A stretch of DNA of 6,806 bases from Candidatus Aenigmatarchaeota archaeon (lineage in GTDB: Archaea; Aenigmatarchaeota; Aenigmatarchaeia; JACPZZ01), in assembly GCA_016177205.1 (NCBI GenBank), contig JACOVS010000033.1, positions 1-6,806 of the forward strand, given 5' to 3'. The notes below the pieces were generated by a model. The model was not told where the DNA came from and made no database searches. It saw only the letters and a program-made list of their open reading frames with translations. This document shows positions 5,309 to 6,806 of this stretch, in pieces. Both the position numbers and the translations under genes were made by a program. The stretch's first letter is position 1, and every line of letters starts with the position of its first letter.

Positions 5309-5629
5309 TTACTCCTTCAATTCTATCTCAATCTGCACGTTTTCCGGTATGTTTACGCGCATGATCTGCCTTAAAGCGCGCTCGTTTGCGCCGATATCAA
5401 CGATTCTTTTGTGGACGCGCATTTCCCACTTGTCCCATGTCGCGTTGCCGTGCCCGGTTCCGTCGCCGCACGGTGTTTTCAGAACACTGACGCGGAGTTT
5501 CTTGGTTGGGAGTGGTATCGGCCCGGCTATTGATACGCCGGTTTTCTCGGCGATCATTTTTATTTCCTTGCATATCGCATCAAGCTGCGACATGTCCGTG
5601 CTGGATAGTTTTATCCGCGCTATTTGCAT
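5309..5629 (-). CDS. rpsJ: Small ribosomal subunit protein uS10
   Basis: Archaeal ribosomal protein S10 (106 residues), a component of the head of the small ribosomal subunit. Motifs are [12 protein letters not shown] at the start, [20 protein letters not shown] (34-53), and [19 protein letters not shown] (65-83). The segment GDGTGHGN before ATWDKWE is a few residues longer than in usual archaeal forms. The start at ATG 5629 matches the family exactly. The GTG at 5638 would add three residues and lies only 24 bp from the TATA-like box, probably upstream of or at the transcript start. It is followed after 22 bp by rpoN and is probably cotranscribed with it. In many archaea S10 sits next to elongation factor 1A and rpoN with S9/L13; this pairing is different. 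Confidence 0.95.
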   Translation of the reverse strand: MQIARIKLSSTDMSQLDAICKEIKMIAEKTGVSIAGPIPLPTKKLRVSVLKTPCGDGTGHGNATWDKWEMRVHKRIVDIGANERALRQIMRVNIPENVQIEIELKE

Positions 5630-5656
5630 ACCGATCACATGGGTTTGTTCGCAATG

Positions 5657-5666
5657 ATTTAAATAC
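5657..5666 (-). promoter_or_regulatory. TATA-like box for rpsJ-rpoN
   Basis: Read on the minus strand this is GTATTTAAAT, the same element found at the two shared divergent promoters. Its core is centred about 33 bp before the rpsJ ATG, implying a leader of only a few bases. Confidence 0.5.
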
Positions 5667-5699
5667 TATACCATTCTGTTATTTTGCCGGTCTTTATAA

Positions 5700-5715
5700 G
5701 CTTTTTAGAAAAAGC
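5700..5715. repeat. Inverted repeat in the rpsJ/purO intergenic region
   Basis: GCTTTTT-AG-AAAAAGC has perfect 7-bp arms around two bases. It lies ten bases before the TTTAAATT box of the plus-strand gene. The 2-base centre makes an RNA hairpin unlikely, so a protein-binding site on DNA is more plausible. Confidence 0.35.
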
Positions 5716-5721
5716 GTGCGG

Positions 5722-5729
5722 TTTAAATT
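5722..5729 (+). promoter_or_regulatory. TATA-like box for the PurO-like gene
   Basis: TTTAAATT is centred 26 bp before ATG 5751, the spacing expected for a leaderless archaeal mRNA. Confidence 0.5.
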
Positions 5730-5750
5730 TTCGACAGTCCTAGTAAATTC

Positions 5751-6485
5751 ATGTCTTACACCGGGTGCGTAGTCGGTGTTGGTTCTACAAATAAGTGTAA
5801 TCCTGTCCTTCTTTACGGACTTTCGGACCGCACTGCGCCTGGCGTGTCGAAAATAGCCGTTGTGCGCGGTAGTCTCGTATCTGTTGAACCTTATGGTGAT
5901 ATGACTCCTGAACAAAAGGCGGAGACTTCGTGGCTCGTTTACAACGCTATAATGACCAGTGCTTCTGGCAGGATGGGTGTGGTTGGCAGCGGGAAACAAA
6001 CGGGCTCTGTATTCAAGGATTATGTAAGAAGGCGCGACGCCAATAACACCGCGGATAATAATGTGAGCAGGGCTCTCAGGCGATGGGGGCACGAAGGGAA
6101 AGTGGGCGACCGTTACAACACACCCAGAATAGCGGGGATGGTCGATGTGTTCATGTTCAACGCCGGTTATATGGGCTGCTCGGCTTTGGGGATTGTCACG
6201 GCAGAAAACGAAAAATCGCCGACTCTTGCGGCAGACGTCGATCTGACCAGAGGTTCTATGGCTTACTTGTCGACTTGCACCGGCGAGGGCGCGGAGCCGG
6301 AAGCGCCCAAATTCCAAGCCGTGTCCGAAGCTGTAAAAACCCGCAGAATGGAAGGCAGGACAGCCAAAGAATTAACCGAGGAAATGTACGACTTTATGGG
6401 CCCCGAGTTTTTTGTTTCGTCTGCGGCCGCGGTGTGGGTCCCGTCCAGAGGGGGGTGGGAGCTAGCTGTTAAAAACAGGAATTAA
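5751..6485 (+). CDS. purO: IMP cyclohydrolase, archaeal PurO type
   Basis: Archaeal PurO closes FAICAR to IMP, the last step of purine synthesis, and has an Ntn-hydrolase-like fold unrelated to bacterial PurH. Similarity runs along the protein: GCVVGVGSTNKCNPVLLYGL at the start, WLVYNAIM (61-68), VVGSGKQT (77-84), the hallmark NTPRIAGM (123-130), ALGIVTAEN (145-153), MAYLSTCTG (170-178) followed by EPEAPKF, and the C-terminal SSAAAVWVPSRGGWELAVKN. At 244 residues it is longer than the roughly 200 of typical PurO. Extra segments seem to lie at about 87-120 (very Arg/Asn-rich) and 195-215. It stands alone, away from other purine genes. The substrate is therefore inferred from family likeness; a related purine-type cyclohydrolase function is possible. 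The start is supported by the TATA-like box 26 bp upstream. Confidence 0.78.
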   Translation: MSYTGCVVGVGSTNKCNPVLLYGLSDRTAPGVSKIAVVRGSLVSVEPYGDMTPEQKAETSWLVYNAIMTSASGRMGVVGSGKQTGSVFKDYVRRRDANNTADNNVSRALRRWGHEGKVGDRYNTPRIAGMVDVFMFNAGYMGCSALGIVTAENEKSPTLAADVDLTRGSMAYLSTCTGEGAEPEAPKFQAVSEAVKTRRMEGRTAKELTEEMYDFMGPEFFVSSAAAVWVPSRGGWELAVKNRN

Positions 6486-6492
6486 GCGATTC

Positions 6493-6729
6493 TTAACCGT
6501 ACGGATTATGTAAAAGATACTCAAAACCCATCTGGACTTTTAAAATCCCGATTGATGTTCCATACCTTCTAGCCGCTTCGATTTTTTCATTGTCTTGTTC
6601 TGAAAGCTCGAATACTTTGCCTTTGAAAATAACCACCATCCTACCGCTTTGACAAATGTGCATGTAAAAGCCCTGTTTAATCGCTTTAGACGCAGCCGTC
6701 ACAAACGACGGATTTTCGCAGTCATTCAC
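6493..6729 (-). CDS. Small hypothetical protein
   Basis: I do not recognise this 78-residue protein. It is soluble, with strands YMHICQSG and RMVVIFKGKVFEL, then a charged helix SEQDNEKIEAARRYG and a final aromatic stretch GFEYLLHNPYG. The alternation looks like a real small alpha/beta domain rather than a shadow frame, and nothing else occupies this interval. The start is GTG 6729 or TTG 6732; no ATG lies near the beginning and there is no clear Shine-Dalgarno. It follows another minus-strand gene by 15-20 bp and is probably in its operon. Its stop lies seven bases from that of the convergent purO. Codon third positions look more AT-rich than in neighbouring genes. Confidence 0.5.
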   Translation of the reverse strand: MNDCENPSFVTAASKAIKQGFYMHICQSGRMVVIFKGKVFELSEQDNEKIEAARRYGTSIGILKVQMGFEYLLHNPYG

Positions 6730-6747
6730 CAAAATTTTGTGTAAGTG

Positions 6748-6806
6748 TTATGTGCCCTTTTCCTTTTCGTCTTCAAGAATGGATTTTTTAGTCCCGACTA
6801 TGTACA
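6748..6806 (-). CDS. C-terminal tail of a gene entering from the right edge
   Basis: A minus-strand frame open at the window edge ends in YIVGTKKSILEDEKEKGT and TAA (6750-6748). The charged tail is typical of a protein C-terminus, and the spacing to the next minus-strand gene suits an operon. Eighteen residues are too few to name it. Confidence 0.35.
   Translation of the reverse strand, partial: YIVGTKKSILEDEKEKGT

Noticed and set aside
5630..5638. GTG start of rpsJ
   Set aside because: Family members start at [10 protein letters not shown], matching ATG 5629, and the likely transcript begins near 5635.
5694..6317. 207-residue minus-strand frame opposite the PurO-like gene
   Set aside because: The plus-strand product carries the PurO motifs. 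The antisense product is His/Arg-rich with no domain.

Overview
The window reads as a compact archaeal chromosome segment, probably from an uncultivated euryarchaeal or DPANN-like lineage. The archaeal calls rest on a CTP-dependent riboflavin kinase fused to a DNA-binding domain, an archaeal-type riboflavin synthase, an archaeal ribosomal protein S10, the RNA polymerase subunit Rpb10/RpoN, a PurO-type IMP cyclohydrolase, and TATA-like boxes placed for leaderless transcripts. Genes are packed tightly: convergent neighbours are separated by 2 or 7 bp or overlap by 4 or 9 bp. No gene-free stretch exceeds about 120 bp. I saw no insertion sequence, CRISPR array, tRNA or rRNA.

Layout. 1-392 (-) is the N-terminal part of a secreted, sequon-rich surface protein running off the left edge. 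454-2604 (+) is a riboflavin/flavin block: rbkR (regulator plus riboflavin kinase), ribC (riboflavin synthase), ribH (lumazine synthase) and ribA (GTP cyclohydrolase II). 2596-3195 (-) is an ACT-domain putative amino-acid-responsive regulator. 3250-3627 (+) is a hypothetical protein. 3630-4736 (-) is inositol-1-phosphate synthase, divergent from a PadR-like regulator (4789-5094, +). 5091-5629 (-) holds rpsJ followed by rpoN. 5751-6485 (+) is a PurO-like IMP cyclohydrolase. 6493-6729 (-) is a small unknown protein, and 6748-6806 (-) is the C-terminal tail of a further gene.

How the genes fit together. ribA opens GTP for the pyrimidine branch, ribH makes lumazine, ribC dismutates lumazine to riboflavin, and the kinase half of RbkR makes FMN. 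The DNA-binding half of RbkR probably controls the block. The DHBP synthase and the deaminase/reductase/phosphatase steps are not in this window.

The most striking observation is in rpoN. The conserved Rpb10 protein is split between two frames by one extra base, exactly at CTT-TAG-C. This is the same layout as the bacterial RF2 +1 recoding site (CTT-TGA-C). It is either a programmed frameshift in an essential archaeal RNA polymerase gene or a one-base sequence error. A second pattern is a shared GTATTTAA element lying midway between two divergent gene pairs, about 27 bp from both start codons, as expected for bidirectional promoters of leaderless mRNAs.
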